Positions 10,629 through 23,287 are shown, numbered from the stretch's first letter. The stretch is 64,000 nt of DNA from Hordeum vulgare subsp. vulgare (GCF_904849725.1 NC_058523.1:342281948-342345947); one strand, 5' to 3'. Made by a program: numbers and translations. The notes: generated by a model not told the origin, from the letters alone.

Positions 10629-13600
10629 TGTGACGCCCTCGGCTTAACCGTACGCTAATCATACACGCAAATGCGTACGACCAAACCCAAGGACTCACGG
10701 GGAGATATCACAACACAACTCTAGACACAAATAAAATAACATCAGCTTCATATTACAAGCCAGGGGCCTCGAGGGCTAGAATACGAAAGCTCGATAAACA
10801 CACGAGTCAGCGGAAGCAACAAATATCTGAGTACAGACATAAAACATGGGGTGCCTTAGAGAAGGCTAGCACAAAAGATACAACGATCGAACGAGGCGAG
10901 GCCTCCTGCCTGGGAACCTCCTAACTACTCCTGATCATCAGCGGCCTCCACGTAGTAGTAGGCACCGTCGGGGTAGCAGTCGTCGGTGGCGGGGACCTCC
11001 ATCTCCTGGGCTTCATCATCTGTTCGCAGCAACCGGATCAAGGGAACAAGGGGGAGCAAAGCAGCGGTGAGTACTCATCCAAAGTACTCGCAAGTCTTAC
11101 ATCAGAACTATTCTAATTATGCATCAGTATCAAAGAAGGGGGGGGGTTATATGTGGACTGACTGCAGCAATGCGAGAATAGAGAGAGAAGGCCTAGTCCT
11201 ATCGAAGACTAGCATCTTCAGGGTCTTGCAGCAATAGACGAGAGTAGAACAGGGGGGTAACACATTAATAGTCATATTGTTGCAGCAATATTAAAGTGAG
11301 GTCACGCCTAAAGATCCTCCCTCGACTCCCTGCGAGGAAGCAATCCCGAGGCAAACTAATTCCAGTTAAGTAACAATTGTAGTTGTATAAGATCGGGGCA
11401 CAACTCCAAGTCGTCCTGTAACCGTGGACACGGCTATCCGAATAGTTAATTTTCATCCCTGCAGGGGTGCACCACATGTCCCGTCACGCTCGATAACACT
11501 CTGGCCGGACATACTTTTCTGGGTCCTGCCCGGCCTCGGAATATCGACACGTCGCAGCCCCACCTAAGACTAATCAGAGAGGCCAGCCCGCCGGTCTAAA
11601 TCCTAAGCACAAAGGGTTCATGGGCCCAGTTCCCCTTCACGCTCCTGCACGTGGCGTGGGCGGCCGACGTCAGTCCTAGCATCCCTTAATCACAAGCGCG
11701 ATGCATCTCGGGACCACTCGGGCGCGCGCCGCTACACTGCTGGCATCTGAAAAGCTTCGGCTGATACCGCGACGCCGAGTACCCATAATTCTTCCCGCGT
11801 AGCCGGTTAGTGCGAAAAGGTCTCCGACCAACCCAGATCAAATACCCAAATCCATTAGCATCTTAATTAGGCCAGCAACACAGTCTCGCGGGAATCCACC
11901 CGTCTTACAACTAATCGCCGAAGATCCCAGTAACATGGTCGAGTAACTGTGTGGTTGTAACATCAGGGGAATCCGAGGAATCACCCTCGTTGGATTCCGA
12001 ACGACGTACCCGTCAAGGTGGGCTTAGAGGAATCACCCTCGGAGGTCCCACACTCGCGGGGTGGCACGACAGAGACGTCATCGGGAATGGTGAAAGAGGA
12101 ATCACCCTTGATAACCACGACCGACTAGCTATTCTACAGAGATATCATCAGGAGTACTTAGCGAGGTGTCACCCTCGGTACTCGATAGTATCCCTGTAGC
12201 GTCGTACAACGAAGGAGGGTGAACGTGCTGTGTCGGGTCTGGCTCGTCGATCAGGGATCGAGATTGAAAAGCAAGCGGGGCAACTGAACTACGGGGGCAG
12301 AGGGGATGACTGCTCCACCTATACTAAGCAGGTTAAAGGTACAGGACTGAAAGTAGCAGTTCATCAAAAACAGGCTATGCATCAGATATAGGAGCTAACT
12401 ACAACAGTAGCAAAATACTAATGCAAGCAGTAGGAAGAAAGACATAGGCGATATAGGAATGATCAAGGGGAATTTGCTTGCCTTGCTGCTCTGCGGCAAA
12501 GGACTGATCGGCAGGGTCGTAGATGTACCCGGCAGCAGCGTCAGTCTCGGGGTCTACCGGTAAGAAGAGGGGGAAGAAACAATAAATAATAGCACCGATG
12601 CAACACAAAGCATGACATGGAAATATGCAGGCTAGGCATGAGCTAACGCAGGAACATCCGTCATAGACGGGTCGGAAGAATATCTGACGATATTTTCCGG
12701 GTCTCGGGCTACTACCGGTTACACTGGAAACGATGGAAAAGTTCCATGTTTGCCATGCTAGGGACGCGTGACAGACGAACGGGCCGTGTATCCGGGTTCG
12801 TCTCGCTTTGCTGATCAACTTTCATGTTGAAAATATTTCGATCTGACTTACGGATTATTTAATATTAATTTTTAAAGTTTTATTAATTATTTAAGAATTA
12901 AAAACAGATTTAAAAGATTTAGTAAAATCCTATTATGACATCATCGCGGTGTCAGGCTGACATCACATTTGACCGGTCAACTGACCAGCGGGTCCCGAAC
13001 GTCATAGGTACAAGTTTTATTTAAGATTAATTATTTATTAATCAGATTAATTCAACGAGGGACCCACGTGTCATACTCTAATTATGTTAATTAATTATTT
13101 TAACTAATATATCTATTTATTTATTTATTTTAAGAAAACATTATTTTTAATTATCGCGTGGGGCCTCCCTGTCATTGACAGCGGTGCATTGGCCCCACCG
13201 GTAAGTGGCTTAAGGTTATTTTCTCATTTATTTTTATTAGATACCTAACCGCTCAAATACCGTATTTCTCTAAATACCCAAATACACAAATACATACATC
13301 ACATCTCATACATACATTCATACATACGCATCTAATACACAATTTATTCTTTTTCATTTTTCTTTTCTCTCAACACTCATCTCTCATCTCTCTGTTAACA
13401 GAGACAGAGAAGTTCCTTAGCTACTCCACCTAGAAGAACACGAACTTCGAATCCTTCTACCGGAGTCCACCGTCGACGGATCGAGGCCCCGTTTGCCGGA
13501 ACGGAACCGTGACGTCGAGGAGAACGGTAAGGTGGGAGGAGCCCGAGGAGGGGCTCACCGACGGTGACGTGACGGCCCGGTGAAGCCGGAGTTCGCGCGA

Positions 13601-14608
13601 AGTGACGGTGGAGACGGTGACGGTGAGGTTCCGGTGGTGACGTGCCGGCGAGGAGGAGCCGGTGAGGAGGGCCCCGGTGAGGAGAGGCCCCCGGAGGTGG
13701 AGCCGCCGATGGTGAGGGGCTCGGCCGGCGTGGTGAGGGGGCCGAGAGAGGCCGGCCGAGGTGGAGGCCGAGGGAGCCGGGGCCCCCTGCCGGCGGGGGT
13801 GGAGGGGCCGCCGGGGAGGAGGATGAGGGGAGGGGCGGCCGCGGGAGGAAGGGGGCCGTGGGGTGGGGCGGCTCGGTGTAGGAGGTGGCCGTGGGGTGGG
13901 GAGGAGGCCGTGGGGGAGGAGGAGGCGGTGGAGGGAGGAGGCCGGCGGGGTAGAGGGCTGCCGGCGGGGAGGGGTGGCCGCCGGCCGGTGGGATGAGGGG
14001 CGGCCAGGGAGGGGCGAGATGGGGAGGTGTCGGTCGTGGGAGGGAGATGGGGCGATGGGGTGTGGAGGGGGCGACGGGATCTCGGGGGTGGGGGGGCCGA
14101 GAGAGAGGGAGTGGAGGGTGAGGTGGCGGCGTGGGGGTGGGGCCCCCCCACGAGGGGGGCTGGCGGCGGCGGCGGCGTGGGAATGGGAGGGAGTTGGCGT
14201 GGGGGGGCTTGACCGCCAGGGGGGCGTTAGGGTTTGGCGGGGGGGGGCCGGCTGGGCCACTTGGCCCAGTTTGGGCCACGGGGGAGTGGGGGTTGTTTTC
14301 ATTTTTTTTTTTGATTTGTTTTATTTTGTTTTTGTTTTACCTTTTTCCTTTTCTTATTATTTCTTTCTTTCAGTTTTCTTTTCTTTCTTTTACCATTACT
14401 ATTTCTTCAATACTTCCCTCTTATATGTATATCCTTTTAATACTTGTAATGAACCGATAAGGTGCTTCCCATTGCTTTCAAATCATCGATCCGGACAGAC
14501 GCGAATCCACGCGGGTCTGAGATGGGAATTCGATGACGTGGCATCATTAGCGGTGATCACTGTAGCTTAATTACAATCACTACTGTAGCAAAAGTCGAGG
14601 ATGTCACA
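10629..14608 (-). repeat. Chromovirus 3' LTR
   Basis: 3980 bp, nearly identical to 20522-24499. The sense-strand start (high-coordinate side) is TGTGACATCC. Contents in sense order: TATA-like sequence, A-rich tract, strongly GC-rich proline-codon tract (14280-13450), AT-rich middle, internal motif repeats (12177-11975) and a terminus ending in TCACA. Confidence 0.97.
11975..12177 (-). repeat. Spaced motif GAGGAATCACCCTCG, four copies, in the chromovirus LTR
   Basis: Copies are at 11975-11989, 12027-12041, 12096-12110 (last C to T) and a weaker one at 12163-12177, spaced 52, 69 and 67 bp. The same set is in the 5' LTR at about 21868-22070. A factor-binding or silencing-target role is only a guess. 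Confidence 0.6.
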
Positions 14609-14620
14609 ATTCTCCCCTAC
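14609..14620 (-). other. Polypurine tract of the chromovirus
   Basis: The sense strand reads GTAGGGGAGAAT immediately before the 3' LTR start TGTGACATCC; this is the plus-strand DNA primer site. It lies 24 nt after the gag-pol stop. Confidence 0.85.
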
Positions 14621-14644
14621 TAACAAGAATTCTCGTCCCGAGAA

Positions 14645-17600
14645 TTAAGAGGTAGAGGGAAAGAGCCCGGGGTATTCATCACGAAGATGATCCTCGCGTT
14701 CCCAAGTGGCTTCATCTTCGGAGTGATTTGACCACTGCACCTTAAGGAACTTGGTGACCTTGCGACGAGTCTTACGTTCAGCTTGGTCGAGAATGCGGAC
14801 CGGGTGCTCTTTATAAGAGAGGTCTTGTTGTAGCTCAAGCATATCGTGATCCACTGCTCGAATAGGATCCTTGAAGCAGCGACGGAGTTGAGAAACATGG
14901 AAGACATCGTGAACCTGAGAAAGGTTCGCCGGCAGTTCCAATTGATAAGCCACTCTTCCACGCCTTTCGAGAACAGTGAAAGGACCAATATAACGAGGAG
15001 CTAACTTGCCCTTGATTCCGAAACGGTGTGCACCTCTCAATTGTGTGACACGAAGATAAGCCTTTTCGCCAGGTTGATAGACCATATCTTGATGATGACG
15101 GTCATACTGACTCTTCTGACGAGACTGAGCAGCCTTCAGATTCTCATGAATAATGCGGACTTGATCTTCGGCATGTTGAATTATATCCGGACCGAAGAGT
15201 GATCGTTCCCCAGTTTCTGACCAATTCAGAGGAGTTCGACACCTTCGCCCATACAATACTTCGAAAGGGGCCATCTTCAGACTAGCTTGATAGCTATTGT
15301 TGTAAGAGAACTCGGCATACGGGAGAGATTCCTCCCATTTCTTACCGAAAGAAATGACACAAGCTCGAAGCATGTCCTCGAGAATTTGGTTGACTCGTTC
15401 AACTTGTCCCTGGGATTGAGGATGAAATGCAGTGCTGAAGGACAGATGAGTCCCCATAGCCTTCTGAAAACTTTCCCAGAATTTTGAAGTAAACAAGCTG
15501 CCACGGTCCGAACTGATCACCAACGGAATACCGTGAAGTGAAACAACTCTTGACATATAAAGATCTGCCAGCTGACTAGCATTAATCGTTTCTTTGACGG
15601 CCAGGAAATGTGCAACTTTGGACAGTCGATCAATGACGACAAGGATAGCATCATTACCTTTCTGAGACCTGGGAAAACCAGTGACAAAGTCCATTTCAAC
15701 GTGATCCCATTTCCACTCGGGAATAGAGATAGGTTGCAGAGTTCCAGCAGGCTTTTGGTGTTCTGCTTTGATACGCCGGCATATATCACATTCTGCCACA
15801 TAGCGTGCAATGTCTTGTTTCATATTGGGCCACCAGAATCTTTGCCGGATGTCTTGGTACATCTTGGTACTACCCGGGTGAATAGACAATGGTGTGTCAT
15901 GAGCTTCTTCCATCACCTTCCCAGTCATCCTGAGATTTTCCCTCTTATTTGGGACGAATAGGCGACCCTTGAAATACAAGGCGCCACCTTCATCAACAGT
16001 GAAAAAGGAGGGTTTACCCTTCGCAATATAACTCTTAATCCTGTCGACATCATCGTCAAAGTTCTGTATATTCTTTATGGAGCTCACAAGATCTGGTTCA
16101 ACCACTAGGTTACTGAGGGAACCCTGATTAACGACACGGAGGTTCATCTTTTGATACTCTTCAGGAGGGGGAACAAGGTAACCCTGAGGAACAATGTGGA
16201 GGTTCAGCTTACGGAATTCCTCTTGCAGACGATCGTGAACCTCATGAACCTGGAGGTGGTTGCAGTATGACTTGCGACTTAAGGCATCAGCCATTACGTT
16301 AGCCTTGCCAGGGGTATATGATATACTACAGTCAAAATCTGCTATACGCTCCATCCATCTTTGTTGACGCAGGTTCAGCTCCGGTTGAGTGAACAAGTAC
16401 TTCAAACTTTGATGGTCGGTGTAGATTTCACAGCGATTACCGACAAGGTATTGTCGCCATTCCTTCAATGCATGAATGACTGCGGCAAGTTCGAGATCAT
16501 GAACTGGGTAGTTCTCTTCATGAGCACGCAGTTGACGTGAAGCATAAGCGATCACCTTGCGATCCTGCATTAGGACACAACCTATTCCTTGACGAGAAGC
16601 ATCACAGTATATGACGAAATCCCTTTTCGTATCTGGAGGAGCAAGTACTGGAGCGGACGTCAGTTTGTCCTTGAGTGCCTGGAAACTTTCCTGACATTTA
16701 TCAGTCCATTCATACTTAACACCTTTGTGAAGCAGGTTGGATAAGGGCTTCGCAATCTTGGAGAAGTTCTCGACGAATCGACGGCAATAGCTGGCGAGTC
16801 CGAGAAAACTTCTGACTTGCTTGACATTCTTCGGGGGAGTCCAATCAAGAATAGCTTGAATTCGTTCGGGGTTGACCGCAATACCATCCTTGGAAATCAC
16901 ATGGCCAAGGTAAGTCACTTCGTCTAGCCAGAACTCACATTTGGAATACTTCGCATAGAGTTTATGCTCCCGAAGCTTATCCAGTACAAGACGAAGATGT
17001 TCAGCATGCTCTTCTTTGTTCTTTGAAAACACCAGAATATCATCCAGATATACCACGACAAATTTGTCGAGGTAGTCCATGAATATATAATTCATCAATC
17101 GAGAGAAAGTTGCCGGTGCATTGGTTAAGCCGAAGGACATGACGGTGTACTCGTATGATCCATATCGAGTAACAAAGGCGGTCTTTGGAATATCCTCTTT
17201 GCGAACACGGATCTGGTGGTATCCCAATCTCAAGTCGAGCTTAGAGAAAACGGTGGAACCAGCAAGTTGATCATACAAATCATTTATCCGAGGGAGAGGA
17301 TATTTGTTTTGAATAGTGGCCTGGTTGATAGGACGATAGTCTTGAACCAATCGATTTGTCCCATCCTTCTTCTTAACAAAGAGAGAAGGTGCTCCCCAAG
17401 CAGAGGAACTCGGACGGATGAAACCCAGACGGAGCGAGTTGTCAATTTCTTGCTTAAGTTCAAGGAGTTCATGTGGTGGCATTTTATAAGGACGCTTGGC
17501 AATAGGAGTGGTACCGGGTACCAAGTCAATGACAAACTCGATAGCTCGAGCAGGGGGAATCCCCGGAAGTTCTTCTGGAAAGACATCTTGGAACTCTCGG

Positions 17601-19132
17601 ACCACTGGAATGTTTTCAATCCCTTCAAGAGGCGACGCATTTAATGCATTCAAAGCATACAGCTGTGCCTCAGCATTACGGACGAGATGAGCATGGTAGC
17701 TTACTAGTTCATCTGAAGGGTGTAGGAGGTGGACGATTTTGGTGGCACAAACAATCGATGCCATATGAGCTTTCAACCAGTCCATCCCCAATATGAGATC
17801 AATGTTGGATGACTTTAGTAGGATGGGGTTGGCAAGGAATTCTAATCCTTCAATTTCAACTGGAACATGGGGGCAAACCACAGAGGTTCGACATTCGCCC
17901 CCAGGGGTGTTTACCACTATCGGGAGGTTCATCTCTTCGCTCCTAATGTTATGCATGTATGCAAAATTTTCCGACATAAAGGAATGCGATGCTCCTGTAT
18001 CAAACAATACAGAAGCAGGTACTGAGTTAACGAGAAGTGTACCCATCACGGTAGCAGGTTGGTCTTGAGCTTGACCCATATCAATGTTGTTGGCCTGACC
18101 ACGAACATAAGCAGGCTTAGTGTTAAAGTTGCGGTTCTGGTTGTTGCCACGGCCAGTTGCGGGAAGTGCCAGCTGATTCTGATTCTGCCTGCAGTCTCTA
18201 GCACGGTGACCTGGACGGCCACACTTGAAGCACAGCCCGTCCTCGGGACGGGAAGGAGGAACTCGAGGCGGTGGAGCTGGGAGCCTCGGCTGCCTAGGCG
18301 GTGGAGGAGGCAGGCGAGGTGCAGCATAGGACGGCCTCGGAGTAGGAGCAGGTGCATGGTACATGTTGTTGGGAATCCAGATCTTCCGCTTCTGTGCAGA
18401 TGAGCCCGAAGATGAGCCCATGTCACGGTTGCGCTTGCTGCTATCTTTGTATTCCTGCAGACCAGTCTCAACCTGAATAGCCTTGTTCACGAGGGTGGCG
18501 AAATCAGCATAGTCCTGAACGAGGAGTGTCAGCTTGATATCAGGGTGGAGGCCTTCACGGAACTTCTCCTGCCTGCGTGCATCAGTCGCAATGTCTTCTT
18601 CAGCATAGCGAGATAATTCCAGAAATTCCCGCTGATAAGCATCCACAGTCTTGTTGCCCTGGACCAAGTTGCGGAACTCACGCTTCTTCCGGTCCATGAT
18701 TCCCTGGGGAATGTATCGAGCACGGAAAGCAGCCTTGAACTCTGCCCAAGTGATGATAGTTCCATCGGGCTGAGAGCGCCTGTGGCTGTCCCACCATTGA
18801 GCAGCGGGACCCTTCAGAAAGTATGCGGCAAAGTTGACATAGCTCGCCAGGGGCACATTGGCAGACTCTAGCTCATAAGAAATGTCACGGAGCCAGTCAT
18901 CAGCATCTAGAGGCTGAGTTGAGCTGCGGTAGATCGCAGGGTTGAGACGGCAGAAGTCTTGCAGTGTCACTCCTTGTGGTTGGTTCATGTTCGGCCTTTG
19001 GAACTGATCCATGAGCCCTTGCATAAACTGGCGGTTCAGCTCAAACTGTTGGATCATCCCCGCCATATACTCAGGAGGCGGGGGTGGTGCATCGTTGGCA
19101 CGGCCACGCGGGCGGCCAGCTGGTCTAACCAT
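14645..19132 (-). CDS. gag-pol: Gag-pol polyprotein of the chromovirus (1495 aa)
   Basis: A single uninterrupted frame with domains in order. The capsid-type gag domain lies at about 75-235 ([24 protein letters not shown]). A Pro-rich linker precedes the CCHC knuckle [14 protein letters not shown] (301-314). The aspartic protease site is [10 protein letters not shown] (active D378), with LILGMDWL at 446-453. RT spans about 555-735 with active site [10 protein letters not shown] (D697, D698). RNase H spans about 835-955 (YCDAS with D844, E881, YTDH with D906). Integrase has zinc residues H1078, H1085, C1115 and C1118 and catalytic D1148, D1209 and E1245 with the usual 35-residue spacing. A chromodomain lies at about 1443-1490 (VRILD...[20 protein letters not shown]). 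All catalytic residues are present, so the product should be able to form particles, reverse-transcribe and integrate. The chromodomain is expected to steer integration to particular chromatin. Confidence 0.96.
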   Translation of the reverse strand: MVRPAGRPRGRANDAPPPPPEYMAGMIQQFELNRQFMQGLMDQFQRPNMNQPQGVTLQDFCRLNPAIYRSSTQPLDADDWLRDISYELESANVPLASYVNFAAYFLKGPAAQWWDSHRRSQPDGTIITWAEFKAAFRARYIPQGIMDRKKREFRNLVQGNKTVDAYQREFLELSRYAEEDIATDARRQEKFREGLHPDIKLTLLVQDYADFATLVNKAIQVETGLQEYKDSSKRNRDMGSSSGSSAQKRKIWIPNNMYHAPAPTPRPSYAAPRLPPPPPRQPRLPAPPPRVPPSRPEDGLCFKCGRPGHRARDCRQNQNQLALPATGRGNNQNRNFNTKPAYVRGQANNIDMGQAQDQPATVMGTLLVNSVPASVLFDTGASHSFMSENFAYMHNIRSEEMNLPIVVNTPGGECRTSVVCPHVPVEIEGLEFLANPILLKSSNIDLILGMDWLKAHMASIVCATKIVHLLHPSDELVSYHAHLVRNAEAQLYALNALNASPLEGIENIPVVREFQDVFPEELPGIPPARAIEFVIDLVPGTTPIAKRPYKMPPHELLELKQEIDNSLRLGFIRPSSSAWGAPSLFVKKKDGTNRLVQDYRPINQATIQNKYPLPRINDLYDQLAGSTVFSKLDLRLGYHQIRVRKEDIPKTAFVTRYGSYEYTVMSFGLTNAPATFSRLMNYIFMDYLDKFVVVYLDDILVFSKNKEEHAEHLRLVLDKLREHKLYAKYSKCEFWLDEVTYLGHVISKDGIAVNPERIQAILDWTPPKNVKQVRSFLGLASYCRRFVENFSKIAKPLSNLLHKGVKYEWTDKCQESFQALKDKLTSAPVLAPPDTKRDFVIYCDASRQGIGCVLMQDRKVIAYASRQLRAHEENYPVHDLELAAVIHALKEWRQYLVGNRCEIYTDHQSLKYLFTQPELNLRQQRWMERIADFDCSISYTPGKANVMADALSRKSYCNHLQVHEVHDRLQEEFRKLNLHIVPQGYLVPPPEEYQKMNLRVVNQGSLSNLVVEPDLVSSIKNIQNFDDDVDRIKSYIAKGKPSFFTVDEGGALYFKGRLFVPNKRENLRMTGKVMEEAHDTPLSIHPGSTKMYQDIRQRFWWPNMKQDIARYVAECDICRRIKAEHQKPAGTLQPISIPEWKWDHVEMDFVTGFPRSQKGNDAILVVIDRLSKVAHFLAVKETINASQLADLYMSRVVSLHGIPLVISSDRGSLFTSKFWESFQKAMGTHLSFSTAFHPQSQGQVERVNQILEDMLRACVISFGKKWEESLPYAEFSYNNSYQASLKMAPFEVLYGRRCRTPLNWSETGERSLFGPDIIQHAEDQVRIIHENLKAAQSRQKSQYDRHHQDMVYQPGEKAYLRVTQLRGAHRFGIKGKLAPRYIGPFTVLERRGRVAYQLELPANLSQVHDVFHVSQLRRCFKDPIRAVDHDMLELQQDLSYKEHPVRILDQAERKTRRKVTKFLKVQWSNHSEDEATWEREDHLRDEYPGLFPSTS

Positions 19133-19413
19133 CCTGTTAAATATTTAGCAGGGGTAGTTTAGCTTAAAGTAATCGAAAGGCATCGCACGCATTCATGAAG
19201 TAATCAAGCATAATGAAAGGGAAATGCGATAGATACTCCATAGTAGTTGAGTTCGACATACAGACCCATACATAAGTTCGATTACAGACTAACGATTAAA
19301 AACTCGAAATTTGGCGATAGCCCGGACGCATTTGACGATACCCTGGACTCACTAGGCGGCGCGCAGGCACGCGGTGGAAGAGTACCACAACGAGATGTAG
19401 CGATAAGACTACA
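19133..19413 (-). promoter_or_regulatory. ORF0/gag-pol spacer with splice-acceptor-like end
   Basis: A non-coding 281-nt spacer. Its sense end reads ATATTTAACAGG and then the gag-pol ATG, so an AG acceptor (19135-19134) lies one base before the start codon. Splicing from the leader donor to this site would skip ORF0 and place gag-pol first on the mRNA. Confidence 0.4.
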
Positions 19414-20202
19414 TCAACGTCGGAGAGGACGAACGAATCCTGGTAGCTGGCGGTGATAGAAGGTAGGGACAGGACCCTGTGTCCTGTTGTGACTCTGGTG
19501 ACGGTACCGCATCCAGTCGAGGAGCTGAGGTCCAAGTGCAGGGGTTCTACCCCCAACATCTGTCCACTCGAGAGCTGATGGTAGCTCTGTCCTGCTCGGC
19601 TCGCGGATGCGCAAAGGGGGAACCCTCGGACAGTGTGATGGCTGCAGCTCTGTCAACGCGTCGTAAAGACGAGCGCGTGTAGCATACAACTCCACAGTCA
19701 GAGCTCGGAAAGCACGATCCATTGCCTCAGTGTACTGCACCAAAATCCGCGCGTCGTACCGACGCGTCACGTAGGGGGCGCAGACAGCGACGTAGGAACG
19801 GTCGTTGCGCTCCCGAACGTCAGAAGCGTAGCCAGTGAGATCAGACCCAGTCTCATCCCCAGCAGGAGCATGCGGGATGTATCTGAAAGGGCTCTCCTCC
19901 AGGTGAGGGTACGCTCCACGAAGACGGGTGATGGCGATGTAGGCCGCATCGTGGACGGCCATCTCGACCGACACTCCAATACCACAGAACACGTGGCGCT
20001 CGAGGGTCTCGCCGCCCCTCTGGTCGAAGATGCGAACCTCAGCCTGGTACTGGTACTGGTTGTACTCGCGGAAATCCTCGAACACGGTGTACTCGGGGTA
20101 CCAGCGATATCCCAGCCTGGTCAGGAGGTCGACCAAAATGGCCGGGAACCCAGTCGTCTCGGTGGCCTGTGTCAGGCGCACGTGCTGTCTTGCGGGACGC
20201 AT
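19414..20202 (-). CDS. ORF0, extra protein upstream of gag with a dsRNA-binding-domain-like region
   Basis: An intact 262-codon ORF in sense between PBS and gag, in a different frame from gag-pol and separated from it by 281 nt. Residues about 20-97 resemble the alpha-beta-beta-beta-alpha layout of a double-stranded RNA-binding domain: P36-x-Y38, then YQAEVRIF (52-59), then CGIGVSVEMAVHDAAYIAITRL (73-94), where G-x-G-x-S and A-x-x-x-A-A-x-x-A-x-x-x-L match the family. The basic KKxAK patch at the second helix of canonical domains is absent (VEMAV), so RNA binding may be weak or lost. Residues about 148-187 are predicted helical (RYDARILVQY...ATRARLYDALTEL); the tail is basic. Extra ORFs at this position are known in some plant Ty3-gypsy chromoviruses; their function is not established. 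The start is supported by the adjacent splice-acceptor-like sequence. Confidence 0.8.
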   Translation of the reverse strand: MRPARQHVRLTQATETTGFPAILVDLLTRLGYRWYPEYTVFEDFREYNQYQYQAEVRIFDQRGGETLERHVFCGIGVSVEMAVHDAAYIAITRLRGAYPHLEESPFRYIPHAPAGDETGSDLTGYASDVRERNDRSYVAVCAPYVTRRYDARILVQYTEAMDRAFRALTVELYATRARLYDALTELQPSHCPRVPPLRIREPSRTELPSALEWTDVGGRTPALGPQLLDWMRYRHQSHNRTQGPVPTFYHRQLPGFVRPLRR

Positions 20203-20497
20203 CTGAAAATAAGATTGACGGATGTCAATGACAGTGTGTGTAATACATATTCAGGAGAAAAAGAGTAGATAGTCCAGCGCTCCGGATTGATGTGATTCGA
20301 GAACCTAATGTTAGAGTTAGTAAAATCTTTGACCCGAAAGAGAAGAGAAAGTAAAGCCCAGAGTATAGGAAAGGAGTAAAAGATACTAATACCACCCAAT
20401 TGAGATGTGGGCCCGTAAGCCACAACATCAGTGTTAGTAAAGTTTTTCAAACACTAGACTCAACTTCGGCCAAGGAGTTGGAAAGGGGGCTACCTAC
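20203..20497 (-). promoter_or_regulatory. Leader with likely intron: donor near 20497, acceptor abutting ORF0
   Basis: Just after the PBS the sense strand reads CCTGTAGGTAG, offering a donor (GTAGGT, 20497-20492). The sequence directly before the ORF0 start is CTTATTTTCAG (20213-20203), a strong plant acceptor preceded by a T-rich tract. If used, a 295-nt leader intron is removed and ORF0 begins at the first exon base. The span also contains several pyrimidine-rich stretches and no coding frame. Confidence 0.45.
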
Positions 20498-20504
20498 AGG
20501 CAGT

Positions 20505-20518
20505 TGGCTCTGATACCA
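20505..20518 (-). other. Primer binding site of the chromovirus (tRNA-iMet)
   Basis: The minus strand reads TGGTATCAGAGCCA, 14 nt complementary to the 3' end of plant initiator tRNA-Met, 3 nt after the 5' LTR end. Confidence 0.92.
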
Positions 20519-23287
20519 ACTTGTGATGCCCTCGGCTTAACCGTACGCTAATCATACACGCAAATGCGTACGACCAAACCCAAGGACTCACGGGGAGATA
20601 TCACAACACAACTCTAGACACAAATAAAATAACATCAGCTTCATATTACAAGCCAGGGGCCTCGAGGGCTAGAATACGAAAGCTCGATAAACACACGAGT
20701 CAGCGGAAGCAACAAATATCTGAGTACAGACATAAAACATGGGGTGCCTTAGAGAAGGCTAGCACAAAAGATACAACGATCGAACGAGGCGAGGCCTCCT
20801 GCCTGGGAACCTCCTAACTACTCCTGATCATCAGCGGCCTCCACGTAGTAGTAGGCACCGTCGGGGTAGCAGTCGTCGGTGGCGGGGACCTCCATCTCCT
20901 GGGCTTCATCATCTGTTCGCAGCAACCGGATCAAGGGAACAAGGGGGAGCAAAGCAGCAGTGAGTACTCATCCAAAGTACTCGCAAGTCTTACATCAGAA
21001 CTATTCTAATTATGCATCAGTATCAAAGAAGGGGGGGGGTTATATGTGGACTGACTGCAGCAATGCGAGAATAGAGAGAGAAGGCCTAGTCCTATCGAAG
21101 ACTAGCATCTTCAGGGTCTTGCAGCAATAGACGAGAGTAGAACAGGGGGGTAACACATTAATAGTCATATTGTTGCAGCAATATTAAAGTGAGGTCACGC
21201 CTAAAGATCCTCCCTCGACTCCCTGCGAGGAAGCAATCCCGAGGCAAACTAATTCCAGTTAAGTAACAATTGTAGTTGTATAAGATCGGGGCACAACTCC
21301 AAGTCGTCCTGTAACCGTGGACACGGCTATCCGAATAGTTAATTTTCATCCCTGCAGGGGTGCACCACATGTCCCGTCACGCTCGATAACACTCTGGCCG
21401 GACATACTTTTCTGGGTCCTGCCCGGCCTCGGAATATCGACACGTCGCAGCCCCACCTAAGACTAATCAGAGAGGCCAGCCCGCCGGTCTAAATCCTAAG
21501 CACAAAGGGTTCATGGGCCCAGTTCCCCTTCACGCTCCTGCACGTGGCGTGGGCGGCCGACGTCAGTCCTAGCATCCCTTAATCACAAGCGCGATGCATC
21601 TCGGGACCACTCGGGCGCGCGCCGCTACACTGCTGGCATCTGAAAAGCTTCGGCTGATACCGCGACGCCGAGTACCCATAATTCTTCCCGCGTAGCCGGT
21701 TAGTGCGAAAAGGTCTCCGACCAACCCAGATCAAATACCCAAATCCATTAGCATCTTAATTAGGCCAGCAACACAGTCTCGCGGGAATCCACCCGTCTTA
21801 CAACTAATCGCCGAAGATCCCAGTAACATGGTCGAGTAACTGTGTGGTTGTAACATCAGGGGAATCCGAGGAATCACCCTCGTTGGATTCCGAACGACGT
21901 ACCCGTCAAGGTGGGCTTAGAGGAATCACCCTCGGAGGTCCCACACTCGCGGGGTGGCACGACAGAGACGTCATCGGGAATGGTGAAAGAGGAATCACCC
22001 TTGATAACCACGACCGACTAGCTATTCTACAGAGATATCATCAGGAGTACTTAGCGAGGTGTCACCCTCGGTACTCGATAGTATCCCTGTAGCGTCGTAC
22101 AACGAAGGAGGGTGAACGTGCTGTGTCGGGTCTGGCTCGTCGATCAGGGATCGAGATTGAAAAGCAAGCGGGGCAACTGAACTACGGGGGCAGAGGGGAT
22201 GACTGCTCCACCTATACTAAGCAGGTTAAAGGTACAGGACTGAAAGTAGCAGTTCATCAAAAACAGGCTATGCATCAGATATAGGAGCTAACTACAACAG
22301 TAGCAAAATACTAATGCAAGCAGTAGGAAGAAAGACATAGGCGATATAGGAATGATCAAGGGGAATTTGCTTGCCTTGCTGCTCTGCGGCAAAGGACTGA
22401 TCGGCAGGGTCGTAGATGTACCCGGCAGCAGCGTCAGTCTCGGGGTCTACCGGTAAGAAGAGGGGGAAGAAACAATAAATAATAGCACCGATGCAACACA
22501 AAGCATGACATGGAAATATGCAGGCTAGGCATGAGCTAACGCAGGAACATCCGTCATAGACGGGTCGGAAGAATATCTGACGATATTTTCCGGGTCTCGG
22601 GCTACTACCGGTTACACTGGAAACGATGGAAAAGTTCCATGTTTGCCATGCTAGGGACGCGTGACAGACGAACGGGCCGTGTATCCGGGTTCGTCTCGCT
22701 TTGCTGATCAACTTTCATGTTGAAAATATTTCGATCTGACTTACGGATTATTTAATATTAATTTTTAAAGTTTTATTAATTATTTAAGAATTAAAAACAG
22801 ATTTAAAAGATTTAGTAAAATCCTATTATGACATCATCGCGGTGTCAGGCTGACATCACATTTGACCGGTCAACTGACCAGCGGGTCCCGAACGTCATAG
22901 GTACAAGTTTTATTTAAGATTAATTATTTATTAATCAGATTAATTCAACGAGGGACCCACGTGTCATACTCTAATTATGTTAATTAATTATTTTAACTAA
23001 TATATCTATTTATTTATTTATTTTAAGAAAACATTATTTTTAATTATCGCGTGGGGCCTCCCTGTCATTGACAGCGGTGCATTGGCCCCACCGGTAAGTG
23101 GCTTAAGGTTATTTTCTCATTTATTTTTATTAGATACCTAACCGCTCAAATACCGTATTTCTCTAAATACCCAAATACACAAATACATACATCACATCTC
23201 ATACATACATTCATACATACGCATCTAATACACAATTTATTCTTTTTCATTTTTCTTTTCTCTCAACACTCATCTCTCATCTCTCTG

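Noticed and set aside
13457..14302. Several long overlapping open frames on both strands in the GC-rich LTR tract (also 23448-24205)
   Set aside because: All six phases are depleted of stops by GC-rich composition; products are Pro/Arg/Gly low complexity without a domain, and a 2-bp indel changes the frame between LTRs. Only the longest sense frame is listed, with low confidence.
20505..20518. tRNA-like sequence
   Set aside because: Only the 3'-terminal complement of tRNA-iMet is present, as a primer binding site; there is no cloverleaf. The same holds for 5885-5902 and 56776-56788.
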